Shown here: positions 36,643 through 44,731 of the stretch, piece by piece
Position numbering within the stretch: position 1 is the stretch's first letter
How the letters are laid out: the number at the start of each line of letters is the position of its first letter
Assembly: GCA_000383295.1 (NCBI GenBank)
Contig: KB911072.1
Location: 62,001-126,000, forward strand
Length of the DNA: 64,000 nt
Direction: 5' to 3'
Source: Faecalispora sporosphaeroides DSM 1294
GTDB lineage: Bacteria; Bacillota; Clostridia; Oscillospirales; Acutalibacteraceae
Position numbers and translations under genes: made by a program
The notes under the pieces: generated by a model
The model's database searches: none
What the model saw: only the letters and a program-made list of their open reading frames with translations
What the model was told of the DNA's origin: nothing

Positions 36643-38389
36643 ATTTATCCCCTGAAAGAGTTAACAGGCGATCGCCTTTGATCTCATCGGAACTCCACGC
36701 AATCAGCGCAAATTGACTATGTGCATGTTCATCAATACGGTTGAGCCATTCTACTTCGTTTGCTGCTTTTGCCGCCAGTATGGGGTTGGTGGTGTTCGCA
36801 CCATAAAGGGATTGATTGATTACCCACCATCTTGCAGCAATCCCCGCCCGCTTCAAATCGTCTTCCAAACGTAACGCCTCATAGAAAGGGGTTGCTTCGG
36901 GCAAAGTCACAATGACAACCTCGGTCTCATTGGATTTCAACCGGGGCAACAACCGCATTACCGATTCAGGAATTTCACCCTTGGTACGTTCGATTTCGTG
37001 GTTGTAGCTCTGCGTAGATTCCAGTAAAAGAAGGGTGTGACCTGTGGGCGCTGTGTCGATTACTACTACTTGATCGTTGGCTTTATCCACCACCTCCGCA
37101 AAGGCACGGAATACGGCGATTTCCTGTGTGCAGGGAGAACGCAGATCCTCCTCCACATAGGAAATATCTTCATCGCCCATGCCCGAAGCGCGCGCCTTAA
37201 AAAGCACCTCAGATTGATACTTTTTCAGTTCTTCGGCCTCGTCAATATGACTCATGGAAACGTCGCTCGTTTCATCCAGCACAAATTTAAGATGTGCGGC
37301 GGGATCAGTGGTGGTGAGGTGGACTCTCTTTCCACGCTTTGCAAGTCCCAGCGCAACAGCAGCGGCAACAGTAGTTTTACCTACGCCGCCCTTACCCATT
37401 GTGAAAATAACACGCTTTCCGTCTGCCGCCAGTTCATCTATCACATCGTTCAACGAAGGGATACCGGCAGCGTTCAACGTTTCCGTGTGCATGGTAACAT
37501 GGTCGGTATTCAGCAGGGCGCGCACATTAGAAAGTCCCGTGACATTATATGCCCGCAACGGCACCATAGAGAGCGAAAGCGCTTGTAGGCTTTCAGGCAT
37601 TGCAGTGAGAGCCGTCTGCTGCTTTTCATATAAGCTGGAAGATAAGGCGTCACTGTGTTCCGTCAGTACGCCGTTGACAACCAATATTTGATTGTGAACG
37701 CCCAACGCAGAAAGCTCACCGGAAGCCCGTTCTGCCTCCTTGAACGGTGCAGTTTCGGGGCGGGTGACGAGAATCAGCGTGGTCAGGTTTCTATTAGCCA
37801 GTGTTTCCACAGCCCGCTTGTAAATCGCTTTCTTGCTTTCTAAGCCGGAAAGCTGGCCCAAGCAGGACGCGCCATGTGTGCTTTCGCTGATGAAATTACT
37901 CCACGCAGACGGAAGCTGGAGCATCCGCAGCGTGTGGCCCGTAGGGGCCGTGTCGAAAATAATATAGTCATATTCCTGTTGTGCTTTACCGTCTGTAATA
38001 AAGCTGGAAAACTCGTTAAAAGCTGCTATTTCCACTGTACAGGAGCCGGAAAGCTGCTCTTCCATATTGGCGATGACCGACTCGGGCAGTTTGCCGCGAT
38101 AGGGTGCTATCACGCTTTCCCGGTACTCGGCCGCGGCCTGTATGGGATCAAGGTTCGCCACGACCAGATTTGGTATGTCGTGGATGGGCGTTCCCTTGTT
38201 CGTCAATTTCATCGAAAATACATCCTGTAAGTTGGAGGCAGGGTCGGTACTAATCAGCAATACCCGTTTTCCGTTGTCTGCAAGAGATACGGCAGTAGCA
38301 CAGGCGATGCTGGTTTTACCAACACCGCCTTTTCCAGTAAAAAAGAGGTACTTAGTCAAAGAGACCGTCAAGGGATGAAAAAGCTCCAT
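36635..38389 (-). CDS. arsA: Arsenite-transporting ATPase ArsA
   Basis: Cytoplasmic ATPase that energises an arsenite efflux permease. 584 residues, two homologous halves, each with a P-loop: FTGKGGVGKTS near residue 20 and MGKGGVGKTT near 335. The signal motifs FDTAPTGHTLRML and IDTAPTGHTLLLL are both present. The ATG is nine bases after GGGAGG and overlaps the arsD stop as TGATG, showing translational coupling. The partner permease (ArsB or Acr3) is not encoded in this operon or elsewhere in the window. Confidence 0.95.
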   Translation of the reverse strand: MELFHPLTVSLTKYLFFTGKGGVGKTSIACATAVSLADNGKRVLLISTDPASNLQDVFSMKLTNKGTPIHDIPNLVVANLDPIQAAAEYRESVIAPYRGKLPESVIANMEEQLSGSCTVEIAAFNEFSSFITDGKAQQEYDYIIFDTAPTGHTLRMLQLPSAWSNFISESTHGASCLGQLSGLESKKAIYKRAVETLANRNLTTLILVTRPETAPFKEAERASGELSALGVHNQILVVNGVLTEHSDALSSSLYEKQQTALTAMPESLQALSLSMVPLRAYNVTGLSNVRALLNTDHVTMHTETLNAAGIPSLNDVIDELAADGKRVIFTMGKGGVGKTTVAAAVALGLAKRGKRVHLTTTDPAAHLKFVLDETSDVSMSHIDEAEELKKYQSEVLFKARASGMGDEDISYVEEDLRSPCTQEIAVFRAFAEVVDKANDQVVVIDTAPTGHTLLLLESTQSYNHEIERTKGEIPESVMRLLPRLKSNETEVVIVTLPEATPFYEALRLEDDLKRAGIAARWWVINQSLYGANTTNPILAAKAANEVEWLNRIDEHAHSQFALIAWSSDEIKGDRLLTLSGDKYG

Positions 38390-38784
38390 CAGCAGCAACC
38401 TCCCTTACAATCGCAGCCGCCAGACTTTTTCCTGGTGATTTTTACTTTTGCAGCCTCGCTCTGTTTTGTCAGCATTCCTTCAGGAAGATCGAGCAGCTTC
38501 GTAAATTCTTCATTGGTGGGGTATCGGCCTGTAATCACAATTTTGCTATCTACCACAACGGCGGGCAAGCCTTCCGGCCCCTTGGTATGGATATAAGCGT
38601 TAATCGTTTGGTCGGTGATAAACTCCCTCGGTGCACTGCTAAGATTAAAGCGTTCTACATTTACCCCGCGTTTTTTCAGTGTGTCCAGCACAGTGGAAAT
38701 ACGCAGCAGTTCAGGATCGACGCCCACTCCGCAAAGTCCAGTAGGGCAGCACATGGCCGGTTCAAATATTTTCATTTTTTTCAT
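38389..38784 (-). CDS. arsD: Arsenic metallochaperone ArsD
   Basis: Delivers arsenite to ArsA. 131 residues with the conserved Cys12, Cys13 and Cys18 (MCCPTGLCG) and a cysteine-rich C-terminus (CDCKGGCC). Thioredoxin-like fold. Start chosen at MKKMKIFEP behind GGAG. Coupled to arsA by a TGATG overlap. Confidence 0.94.
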   Translation of the reverse strand: MKKMKIFEPAMCCPTGLCGVGVDPELLRISTVLDTLKKRGVNVERFNLSSAPREFITDQTINAYIHTKGPEGLPAVVVDSKIVITGRYPTNEEFTKLLDLPEGMLTKQSEAAKVKITRKKSGGCDCKGGCC

Positions 38785-38832
38785 AACAGACAACTCCATT
38801 CTAGATTCAGTTTTCAGGCTCTGCATCGGAGA

Positions 38833-39180
38833 TTAAGAGGTCTTTTGCTCGTTTTCACCACAGCCTTTGCAGCAATCGATGTTTTCTTTGCAAATGCAAT
38901 TTTCCTTATCAGATGTGATATGACAGAAAAATTGCTTTGTTTTACTGATGGTATCCGCATTCAGCGAATAGTACGTCCATTTGCCTTCCTCTCTGCTTTT
39001 GACAAGTCCACACTCGCACAGAAGTTTCATGTGATGGGACAGTGTGGATTGGGACATCTCAAACTTCTCTAAAATCATGCAAGCACAAAGCTCCCCGCAG
39101 GAGAGCATATCTATAATCATTGCTCTTTTGGTTTCGCCCAGCGCTTTAAACACCTTTATATAATCCGAATAGTTTTCCAT
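38833..39180 (-). CDS. arsR: Arsenic-responsive repressor ArsR
   Basis: 115-residue winged-helix repressor of the ArsR/SmtB family. The metal-binding ELCACMI segment in helix 3 provides the cysteine pair; the recognition helix is SQSTLSHHMKLL. The C-terminal tail is also cysteine-rich (CICKENIDCCKGC). First gene of the operon; a consensus promoter with a flanking inverted repeat lies directly upstream. Confidence 0.93.
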   Translation of the reverse strand: MENYSDYIKVFKALGETKRAMIIDMLSCGELCACMILEKFEMSQSTLSHHMKLLCECGLVKSREEGKWTYYSLNADTISKTKQFFCHITSDKENCICKENIDCCKGCGENEQKTS

Positions 39181-39204
39181 ATCGGTTCCTCACATTCATA
39201 AACT

Positions 39205-39244
39205 TCGATATGAATATTATATGTATCAAATCGATAAACGTCAA
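39205..39244 (-). promoter_or_regulatory. ars promoter and probable ArsR operator
   Basis: Minus-strand -35 TTGACG (39239-39244) and -10 TATAAT (39216-39221), spacer 17. Imperfect inverted repeat TCGATTTGATA / TATGAA-type arms (39205-39214 and 39225-39234) flank the -10, where a repressor would block polymerase. Confidence 0.7.
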
Positions 39245-39263
39245 TATAAATTGAATTAAAATC

Positions 39264-39302
39264 AAAAATCCCATCCTGCAGTTTACACAGGACGGGATTT
39301 TT
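39264..39302 (-). terminator. Terminator between the mini-ORF and the ars promoter
   Basis: Stem AAATCCCATCCTG / CAGGACGGGATTT (one mismatch) followed by T on the minus strand. It ends the transcript of the 39345-39462 mini-ORF and shields the ars promoter. Confidence 0.7.
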
Positions 39303-39344
39303 CATACCTATTCGGTTTTAGGCGGTGCGCTAGACGCGTCACGG

Positions 39345-39462
39345 TTATTTTGTACCGGTAGTGTCAGTTTTTTCTCCCTCACCGGGAATGAGTTGATTCC
39401 CGGCGCCGTCGGCCGCGGCTTTGAGCGCCTCCCTCATTTAACTGTACAATTTTCTCAGTCAT
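39345..39462 (-). pseudogene. Frameshifted mini-ORF with good ribosome site
   Basis: Starts MTEKIVQLNE behind AAAGGAG and should run 38 codons, but one extra G in a GGG run (about 39431) breaks the frame. Removing it would join to EALKAAADGAGNQLIPGE and end at the TAA at 39345. The initial frame instead stops early. An internal ATG could still give a 30-residue peptide. I do not recognise the product. A terminator follows. Confidence 0.4.
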
Positions 39463-39643
39463 GGTTTGCTGTCTCCTTTCAGTATGTGTGTCGTAACTTC
39501 ATTCTATCAAAGACTGCATACTATGTCTTTTTTATCCATTTAGAAATTTGCGCGACTTATTCTACCTTATCGGATGACCGTCCTTATCATAGAAAGTGGA
39601 TATGGTTCGTTCGCACTCCCGAAACAGAAGGCACCCGAACGCA

Positions 39644-39679
39644 AACAAAAGCAGCTCCTGCTGTCACGCAAGAGCTGCT
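39644..39679 (-). terminator. Terminator of the 51-residue ORF
   Basis: Stem AGCAGCTC / GAGCTGCT; on the minus strand TTTTGTTTG follows. It lies directly after the stop codon at 39682. Confidence 0.65.
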
Positions 39680-39681
39680 GC

Positions 39682-39837
39682 CTAATCTACCAGTATGGAC
39701 AATTCATTTTTCAAATCATGAATGATCATTCCGAGGCGCGCCATGCGCTTAAGGTCCTTCGCTTTTTTGGCCTCCTGGTAGCAGACCGAATACACTGTTA
39801 GCTTGCTTTGCAGGACCGCTTTCTCATTTTGGCTCAT
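39682..39837 (-). CDS. 51-residue hypothetical protein
   Basis: Begins MSQNEKAVLQSKLTVYSV and ends NELSILVD. GGAGG lies seven bases before the ATG, and a terminator follows the stop, so the frame looks like a real gene. It is charged and probably helical (EAKKAKDLKRMARL), with no membrane segment or signal peptide. No family recognised. It lies between the ars operon and the ComFB gene. Confidence 0.6.
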   Translation of the reverse strand: MSQNEKAVLQSKLTVYSVCYQEAKKAKDLKRMARLGMIIHDLKNELSILVD

Positions 39838-40104
39838 ATCCAGACCTCCATCAATCTATTTGTTAACATAATACTAGAAAAGTATGTCTCAGGTATGAAC
39901 ACGCAGATTTTGGTTCGGGCGGCCCAAAGGGAGCGAAAAAGGTGATTCTGCACAGCGGAATCCATGGCAAACCCAAGGTCTTTGCCCCAAAGGCTGTGCC
40001 TGTAATTTGTACAATAGCTCTAATTTACTTCAAAAAGTAGTTGTGCTACTATATATTTACAGAAAATTATTGGATGTATTGAGGAAGAGGGCGGGTGATT
40101 TGCC

Positions 40105-40380
40105 ATGGAAGTGATTCTGAAAAATATGATGGAACAGATGGTTCTTCTAAAACTGGATGAAACCATCGACAAGCTGGGCTGCTGCCAGTGTGACAAATGC
40201 AGAATGGACATTGCTTCTTATGCCTTAAACCGCCTTCCTGCCAAATATGTGGCCACCTATGAGGGGGAAGTGTACTCAAAGCTTGAAACACTTTCTCTTC
40301 AATATGAAACAGACCTGTTAAATGCGCTCTATCAGGCGGCGCAGGTGGTTACCCAAAACCCGCGCCACAAAGCTGTGTAA
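40105..40380 (+). CDS. ComFB-family protein
   Basis: 91 residues similar in plan to late competence development protein ComFB: an N-terminal helix (VILKNMMEQMVLLKL), a cysteine cluster CCQCDKC that probably binds zinc, then ALNRLPAKYVATYEGEVYSKLE and a C-terminal helix. ComFB-like proteins occur in many clostridia and cyanobacteria, where some bind cyclic dinucleotides; the function here is not known. No other com gene is nearby. GGGCGGGTG precedes the ATG. Confidence 0.75.
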   Translation: MEVILKNMMEQMVLLKLDETIDKLGCCQCDKCRMDIASYALNRLPAKYVATYEGEVYSKLETLSLQYETDLLNALYQAAQVVTQNPRHKAV

Positions 40381-40413
40381 CCTGTTTTAAATGCTAAATC
40401 AATATTTATTGCT

Positions 40414-40450
40414 TTCCGCTTCCGGCTGTTTTCGGCGGCGGAATTTTTTT
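40414..40450 (+). terminator. Terminator of the ComFB gene
   Basis: Stem TTCCGC / GCGGAA with an inner CCG/CGG pair, then seven T. Confidence 0.75.
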
Positions 40451-40516
40451 GCCCGCTGCAGCTGAAAGCACCCGGCTCCATGGGCACCCACCGCGATTCG
40501 CGCGGAGACTTATCGG

Positions 40517-40696
40517 TCAGAATCCGTTTGAAGCGCTTTCGCAGATTTCTTTTTTTGCCGCGATAAGTCCCAGATTATCGCCGATCGCACTGAAAAGCTC
40601 CCCCAGAATGTTCACCTCGGCGGCGCTTTTTCCCTGCGAAATGGAAATGGCAATGGCCGCGGCGGCCAGCACAAAATCATCCCCCGAGCTACACAT
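40517..40696 (-). CDS. Small conserved-looking clostridial protein
   Basis: 59 residues beginning MCSSGDDFVLAAAAIAISI and ending ESASNGF. GAGGTG precedes the chosen ATG; two nearby upstream starts in the same frame exist. A hydrophobic N-terminal helix followed by NILGELFSAIGDNLGLIAA suggests a small helical bundle. I recall similar small clostridial proteins of unknown function but cannot confirm. Convergent with the ComFB gene. Confidence 0.55.
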   Translation of the reverse strand: MCSSGDDFVLAAAAIAISISQGKSAAEVNILGELFSAIGDNLGLIAAKKEICESASNGF

Positions 40697-40721
40697 TCTC
40701 ATCACCTCGGAATATCATATG

Positions 40722-40754
40722 CAAAAAAAAGAAAACCGCCCGGCTAACGGGCGG
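40722..40754 (-). terminator. Terminator of the candidate RNA at 40734-40885
   Basis: Perfect stem CCGCCCG / CGGGCGG (40736-40754) with a five-base loop; on the minus strand TTTTCTTTTTTTT follows. Confidence 0.8.
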
Positions 40755-40885
40755 CTTGCAAGGAAGGAAAACGAAAAAGGATTTATGGTAATGAGTCCTG
40801 TTGCACAGGCTCTTGTTGTTGGTCTGCTGCCCGGCGGCACGGTATTCCGTCCACTCCGCCGGACTGTGATGCAGTGTTTTGTTTC
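40734..40885 (-). ncRNA. Candidate structured RNA
   Basis: On the minus strand a -10-like TATAGT near 40898 is followed by about 150 bases with a long hairpin (CCGGCGG/CCGCCGG at 40831-40862 with inner ACGG/CCGT), a second hairpin (GAG-CCTGT/ACAGG-CTC at 40793-40812) and a strong terminator. A 34-codon frame (40783-40887) exists but lacks a ribosome site. No known RNA family recognised. Confidence 0.4.
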
Positions 40886-41059
40886 ATTGATATTACTATA
40901 CCCTGCCGATGTGTACAGAGTGTTGCAATTTAGTTAGGATATCTTAAATTTGAAATGAAAAAAATTTGAACGGATGGCTGCGAATGGCAGAGCAGATCTG
41001 TTGAGCGCGCAAACACAGCGCCTTCACCGTTCGTTCCGAAATCTGCCGGAAAGCGCTAA

Positions 41060-41100
41060 AACCCCCATGCTCCGCAAAAACCGAAGCAGGGGGTTCTTTT
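41060..41100 (-). terminator. Terminator of the YitT gene
   Basis: Stem AACCCCC / GGGGGTT enclosing further pairing (GCTTCGG region), flanked by T or A tracts on both sides. Confidence 0.6.
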
Positions 41101-41115
41101 TGGTGCGTTTCAAAC

Positions 41116-41973
41116 TCAGTGGATCGCTTTCTTGCGGTACTTTTTCCCCGCCACCTCGACAGTTCCGATGGTAATCAGCGCGTCGCTGTCAAACCCGAGC
41201 ACGATGGATTTGAGCTTCGTAATCTCCAGACGCGATACCACAACATAAATCACCGTTGTTTCAAGCCTGGAATAGCCGCCCTGCCCCTCAAGCAGCGTAA
41301 CGCCCCGCCCAAGACGGTCGGTCAGCGCGGCGGCAATGTCCGAATAGCAGTCCGAAACAATCATGACTCCCTTGGAGCTGTCGAAGCCCTCCACCACAAT
41401 ATCGATCACCTTGAACGCAATAAAATAGGTGACAAGCGAATACATTGCGCGATCCCATCCATATAAAAAGCCGGCGGCACCAAGAATAAACACATTGAAA
41501 AACATAACGATTTCGCCGATGGAAAAGCTGATCTTCTTATCGAAGATGATCGCGATCATCTCCGTTCCGTCCAGCGAACCGCCGGCGCGAATAATCAGGC
41601 CGACGCCGGCGCCGTTGATGATCCCGCCGAAAATCGCCGCGAGAAATACATCGTGCGTCAGCCCCGAAATGGGGTGAAGCAGCGAAACCCCGACCGAAAG
41701 ACAGATAATCGCAAACAAAGTGGAAAGGACAAAGGTTTTGCCAATCTGCCGGTAGCCCATGATCAGGAACGGGACATTCAAACAGAAGGTGAAGATCCCC
41801 AGCGGGAAATGCGTAAGATAACTGCTCATGATGGAAATGCCCACAATACCGCCGTCGATGATATTATTTGGAATCAAAAAGATTTCGAGTCCGATGGAAG
41901 AAAGCGTCGCACCCAGGAGGATCATCACCGATTTCAGCAGCAGCGTCCGCGTTCTATTTCTGTTATATGTCAT
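41116..41973 (-). CDS. YitT family membrane protein
   Basis: 285 residues. Five to six membrane helices in the YitT_membrane domain (about 10-195; LIPNNIIDGGIVGIS and RAGGSLDGTEMIAI are typical), then a cytoplasmic DUF2179-type domain (VVEGFDSSKGVMIVS, TDRLGRGVTLLEGQGGYS). Possible transporter or envelope regulator; the biochemical role is not established. The ATG behind GGGGAG is preferred over an upstream ATG at 41991. Monocistronic. Confidence 0.85.
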   Translation of the reverse strand: MTYNRNRTRTLLLKSVMILLGATLSSIGLEIFLIPNNIIDGGIVGISIMSSYLTHFPLGIFTFCLNVPFLIMGYRQIGKTFVLSTLFAIICLSVGVSLLHPISGLTHDVFLAAIFGGIINGAGVGLIIRAGGSLDGTEMIAIIFDKKISFSIGEIVMFFNVFILGAAGFLYGWDRAMYSLVTYFIAFKVIDIVVEGFDSSKGVMIVSDCYSDIAAALTDRLGRGVTLLEGQGGYSRLETTVIYVVVSRLEITKLKSIVLGFDSDALITIGTVEVAGKKYRKKAIH

Positions 41974-42233
41974 AGTTGCTCCCCGTTCCACTTAGTTGAT
42001 ACTTTTATTGTAGCATAAAATGAAATCTCTGTTGTGAAAAAATTTTTTTAAGAAGTTTGTGGATTATTGGGTAAAATGATGTCATCCACATAAAAGAACG
42101 ATGAAAAACGTGGTTTTGAGAGAAATCGCCAATATGCTCAACCCCAAAGCCGCATTACCTCTACTGCTTTCGGGCCGTTCGGCCCCAGCTCTGTCGACGC
42201 CTGCTCCGGTTTATGGTATTCTAAGCTACAATG

Positions 42234-42260
42234 CAAAAGCGAGGCGGTAAGCCCCGCTTT
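42234..42260 (-). terminator. Terminator of the proline-rich ORF
   Basis: Stem AAAGCGGGGC / GCCTCGCTTT (one mismatch) with a five-base loop, ending in T on the minus strand, directly after the stop at 42269. Confidence 0.65.
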
Positions 42261-42268
42261 TAGACGGA

Positions 42269-42418
42269 TTATCTTGGCGAGCGCGGTGGCCCGGGCGGAT
42301 GCGGAGGTCTGGGCGGTCCTGTCGGATGCGGGGGCCTTGGCCGCCGGGACGGCGGCCTCCATGGCAGCCCGGAGCACTGCCCGCAGGGCGGGAAAAGCCA
42401 CCAGAAGGGCATCGGCAT
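42269..42418 (-). CDS. 49-residue proline-rich small protein
   Basis: Begins MPMPFWWLFPPCGQCSG and continues as proline/arginine/histidine-rich repeats of the RPPHPPGPP kind. AAAGGAGGAG lies just upstream of the ATG and a terminator follows the stop, so it is likely real although very short. The composition resembles small spore-coat or surface proteins, but no family is recognised. An overlapping 87-codon frame in another phase lacks the ribosome site. Confidence 0.55.
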   Translation of the reverse strand: MPMPFWWLFPPCGQCSGLPWRPPSRRPRPPHPTGPPRPPHPPGPPRSPR

Positions 42419-42633
42419 TTTAAACTCCTCCTTTTTTTCCTATTCTATGCGGCTTGTCACACAATGGGAAGGGGATTCGATTTTCGGGCTATCTTCTGCC
42501 GAATGAACCGGAACGTTTCTAAAACACCCACTCTGGAATCGAGAAAATAACAGACCCTCCGCTTGCAGAATCCGGCATCTTTTCAGGCCGATCCATAAAA
42601 ATTGGTCTGTGCGCTCAAAAACTGACAGCCATA

Positions 42634-42680
42634 CAAAAGCGCGCCTCAAAGAACCCTTTCGCAGGTCTTTGAGGCGCGCT
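42634..42680 (-). terminator. Terminator of the potABCD operon
   Basis: Perfect 15-bp stem AGCGCGCCTCAAAGA / TCTTTGAGGCGCGCT, followed by TTTTG on the minus strand. Confidence 0.85.
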
Positions 42681-42720
42681 TCGTTTTTCATAGGGAACGT
42701 AAAATCAAACAGTTTTCGCT

Positions 42721-43914
42721 TTACTTGAAATCCCATCTTCGCTTATGGCGCTTATACAGCACTACTGCGATATACAGCAGCAAAAATCCGGCGAGAATGG
42801 CGATCAGCGTCGCCGTCTGCCCCGGGCCGCCCATCTTCACCTCCGCCCACAGGGTGTCGAGCAGCAGGTTGGTATCGTCCGGCAGCGTGGCAAAGGTTTC
42901 GGCCTTCTCCAGAATCTCTTTGGGCGGGTAATAGATCGGGTTATTCTGAACCTCCTCCGGCAGCAGGGCCTTGGCGGCACTCTCCGGTGTGGAATAGCCG
43001 ATATAATCCACGTTGGCCGCAGCGATTTCAGGATCGCACAAGAAGTTGATGTACGCTTCCGCCGCCGCCTTATGCTGCGCGCTGGTGGGAATGCACATGG
43101 CGTCCACAAAGAAGTTCGTGCCCTGCTTGGTTGGAATCGCAAAGCCGATGTCGGAGTTGGAGTCCACCAGAGTGGCCGCGTCGCCGGCGTAATAGGGCGC
43201 GAGCCAAGCCTCGCCGCTGGCCATTTTGTCGAAAATCTGATCCATCACGTAGGCCTGCACCAGCGGCTTCTGCTTTTTCAGCAGCATGGCCGCTTCCTCC
43301 CACTCATTCGGGTCGGTGCTGTTGAAGGAAAAGCCCAGGCGCTTTTGAGCGATGCCGAACGCATCACGCGGGTTATCGAACATCAGGATTTTCCCCGCGT
43401 ATTTCTCGTCCCACAGAATGTCCCAGCTGTCCACCGTTTCTTTTACATACTTTTTGTTATAAAAGATGCCGACGACGCCCCAGGTATAGGGCACGGAATA
43501 TTCGTTGGTCGGGTCGTAAACAGGCTTTAAAAAGTCCTGATCGATATACTTGCTGTTCGGAATATTTTGATAGTCCAGCTTCTGCACCAGATTTTCCTTG
43601 ATCAGCTTCGAGATCATGTAATCCGACGGAATGATCACATCGTAATTTGCGCCGCCGCTGACCAGCTTTGCATACAGATTCTCGTTGCTTTCAAAGGTGG
43701 TGTAGTTCACCTGAATCCCCGTTCTGCGGGTAAATTCCTTGTTGACGTCGATACTGTCGTCGACGCCGTTGGAGATATATTCTCCCCAGTTATACACATT
43801 GATGGTCACGCCTGTTTTGGGCGTCGCTTCCCCGTCGGCCCGGGCCGAAACGGGGAGCGCCGCGGGCCATAAAAAGAAAAGGGAAAGCGCGAAAGCCGCC
43901 AATCTTTTTTTCAA
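42721..43914 (-). CDS. potD: Spermidine/putrescine ABC transporter substrate-binding protein (PotD)
   Basis: 397 residues starting at a TTG nine bases after GGAGG and four bases after the potC stop. A signal sequence (KKRLAAFALSLFFLWPAALPVSARA) lacks a lipobox cysteine. The solute-binding domain has NVYNWGEYI, YDVIIPSDYMISKLI, PYTWGVVGIFYN and LAPYYAGDA. A hydrophobic segment with a basic tail (ATLIAILAGFLLLYIAVVLY, then KRHKRR) anchors the C-terminus, an unusual substitute for a lipid anchor. Binds a polyamine or similar amine for PotABC. Confidence 0.92.
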   Translation of the reverse strand: MKKRLAAFALSLFFLWPAALPVSARADGEATPKTGVTINVYNWGEYISNGVDDSIDVNKEFTRRTGIQVNYTTFESNENLYAKLVSGGANYDVIIPSDYMISKLIKENLVQKLDYQNIPNSKYIDQDFLKPVYDPTNEYSVPYTWGVVGIFYNKKYVKETVDSWDILWDEKYAGKILMFDNPRDAFGIAQKRLGFSFNSTDPNEWEEAAMLLKKQKPLVQAYVMDQIFDKMASGEAWLAPYYAGDAATLVDSNSDIGFAIPTKQGTNFFVDAMCIPTSAQHKAAAEAYINFLCDPEIAAANVDYIGYSTPESAAKALLPEEVQNNPIYYPPKEILEKAETFATLPDDTNLLLDTLWAEVKMGGPGQTATLIAILAGFLLLYIAVVLYKRHKRRWDFK

Positions 43915-43918
43915 GAGC

Positions 43919-44731
43919 CTATGCCTCCTCCCTCTCCGCCTCCTGCTGTTTGTCCTTCGAGCGGCGGACATTGACGATCAGCAGCAGCACCAGAATCGTA
44001 CCGAACAGCAGCGTACTCAGCGCGTTGATTTCGGGGCTGATCCGTTTTCTGGTCATGGAATAAATATAAATCGGCAGCGTTTGGGTTGTTCCGCTGGTAA
44101 AGTAGCTGATGACAAAATCATCGATCGACAGTGTAAACGCCATGATCATGCCGGTGACAACGCCGGGGATGATTTCGGGCAGAACCACCTTCAAAAAGGA
44201 TTTGACCGGCGGGCAGCCCAAATCCTGCGCTGCTTCGTACAAATGTGGATCCATCTGCCGGAGCTTCGGCAGCACAGACAAAATCACATACGGCAGAGAG
44301 AACGTGATGTGCGCCAGAATCAGCGACACCATGCCGAGCGAAACCCCGCCAAGCGCGCGGGCAAAGAATACAAACAGCAGCATCAGCGATACGCCGGTGA
44401 CGATTTCGGGGTTCACCATCGGGAAATTCGTGATGTTCATCACGGCCTTGCGCGTAAAGCGCTTCATGCCGTTGATGCCGATGGCCGCCGCCGTACCGAT
44501 CGCCGTCGCCCCCAGCGAGGAAATCAGCGCGATAATCAGCGTGTTCTGCAGCGCCTCCATAATCAGGCGGTCCTGAAAGAGCTGGCGATACCAGCGCAGC
44601 GAAAAGCCCGACCACACCGAACGGCTCATGGTGGAGGAATCGTTGAACGAAAAGATGATCAAAATAAAAATCGGGGCGTACAAAAACAGGTACACGAGCG
44701 CCATATACAGGCGGGATACGGTTTTCGTCAT
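43919..44731 (-). CDS. potC: Polyamine ABC transporter permease PotC
   Basis: 270 residues, about six membrane helices. The EAA loop is EAAQDLGCPPVKSFLKVVLPEIIPG, which contacts PotA. YNWF-like N-terminus and SIDDFVISYFTSG are typical of PotC. Starts overlap the potB stop by four bases. Confidence 0.93.
   Translation of the reverse strand: MTKTVSRLYMALVYLFLYAPIFILIIFSFNDSSTMSRSVWSGFSLRWYRQLFQDRLIMEALQNTLIIALISSLGATAIGTAAAIGINGMKRFTRKAVMNITNFPMVNPEIVTGVSLMLLFVFFARALGGVSLGMVSLILAHITFSLPYVILSVLPKLRQMDPHLYEAAQDLGCPPVKSFLKVVLPEIIPGVVTGMIMAFTLSIDDFVISYFTSGTTQTLPIYIYSMTRKRISPEINALSTLLFGTILVLLLIVNVRRSKDKQQEAEREEA

Noticed and set aside
40449-40937. 162-codon plus-strand frame
   Set aside because: Runs across a terminator-type hairpin and opposite a small gene with its own ribosome site; no domain.
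42138-42401. 87-codon alanine-rich minus-strand frame
   Set aside because: It overlaps the proline-rich ORF in another phase and lacks a ribosome site, while the proline-rich frame starts right after AAAGGAGGAG.
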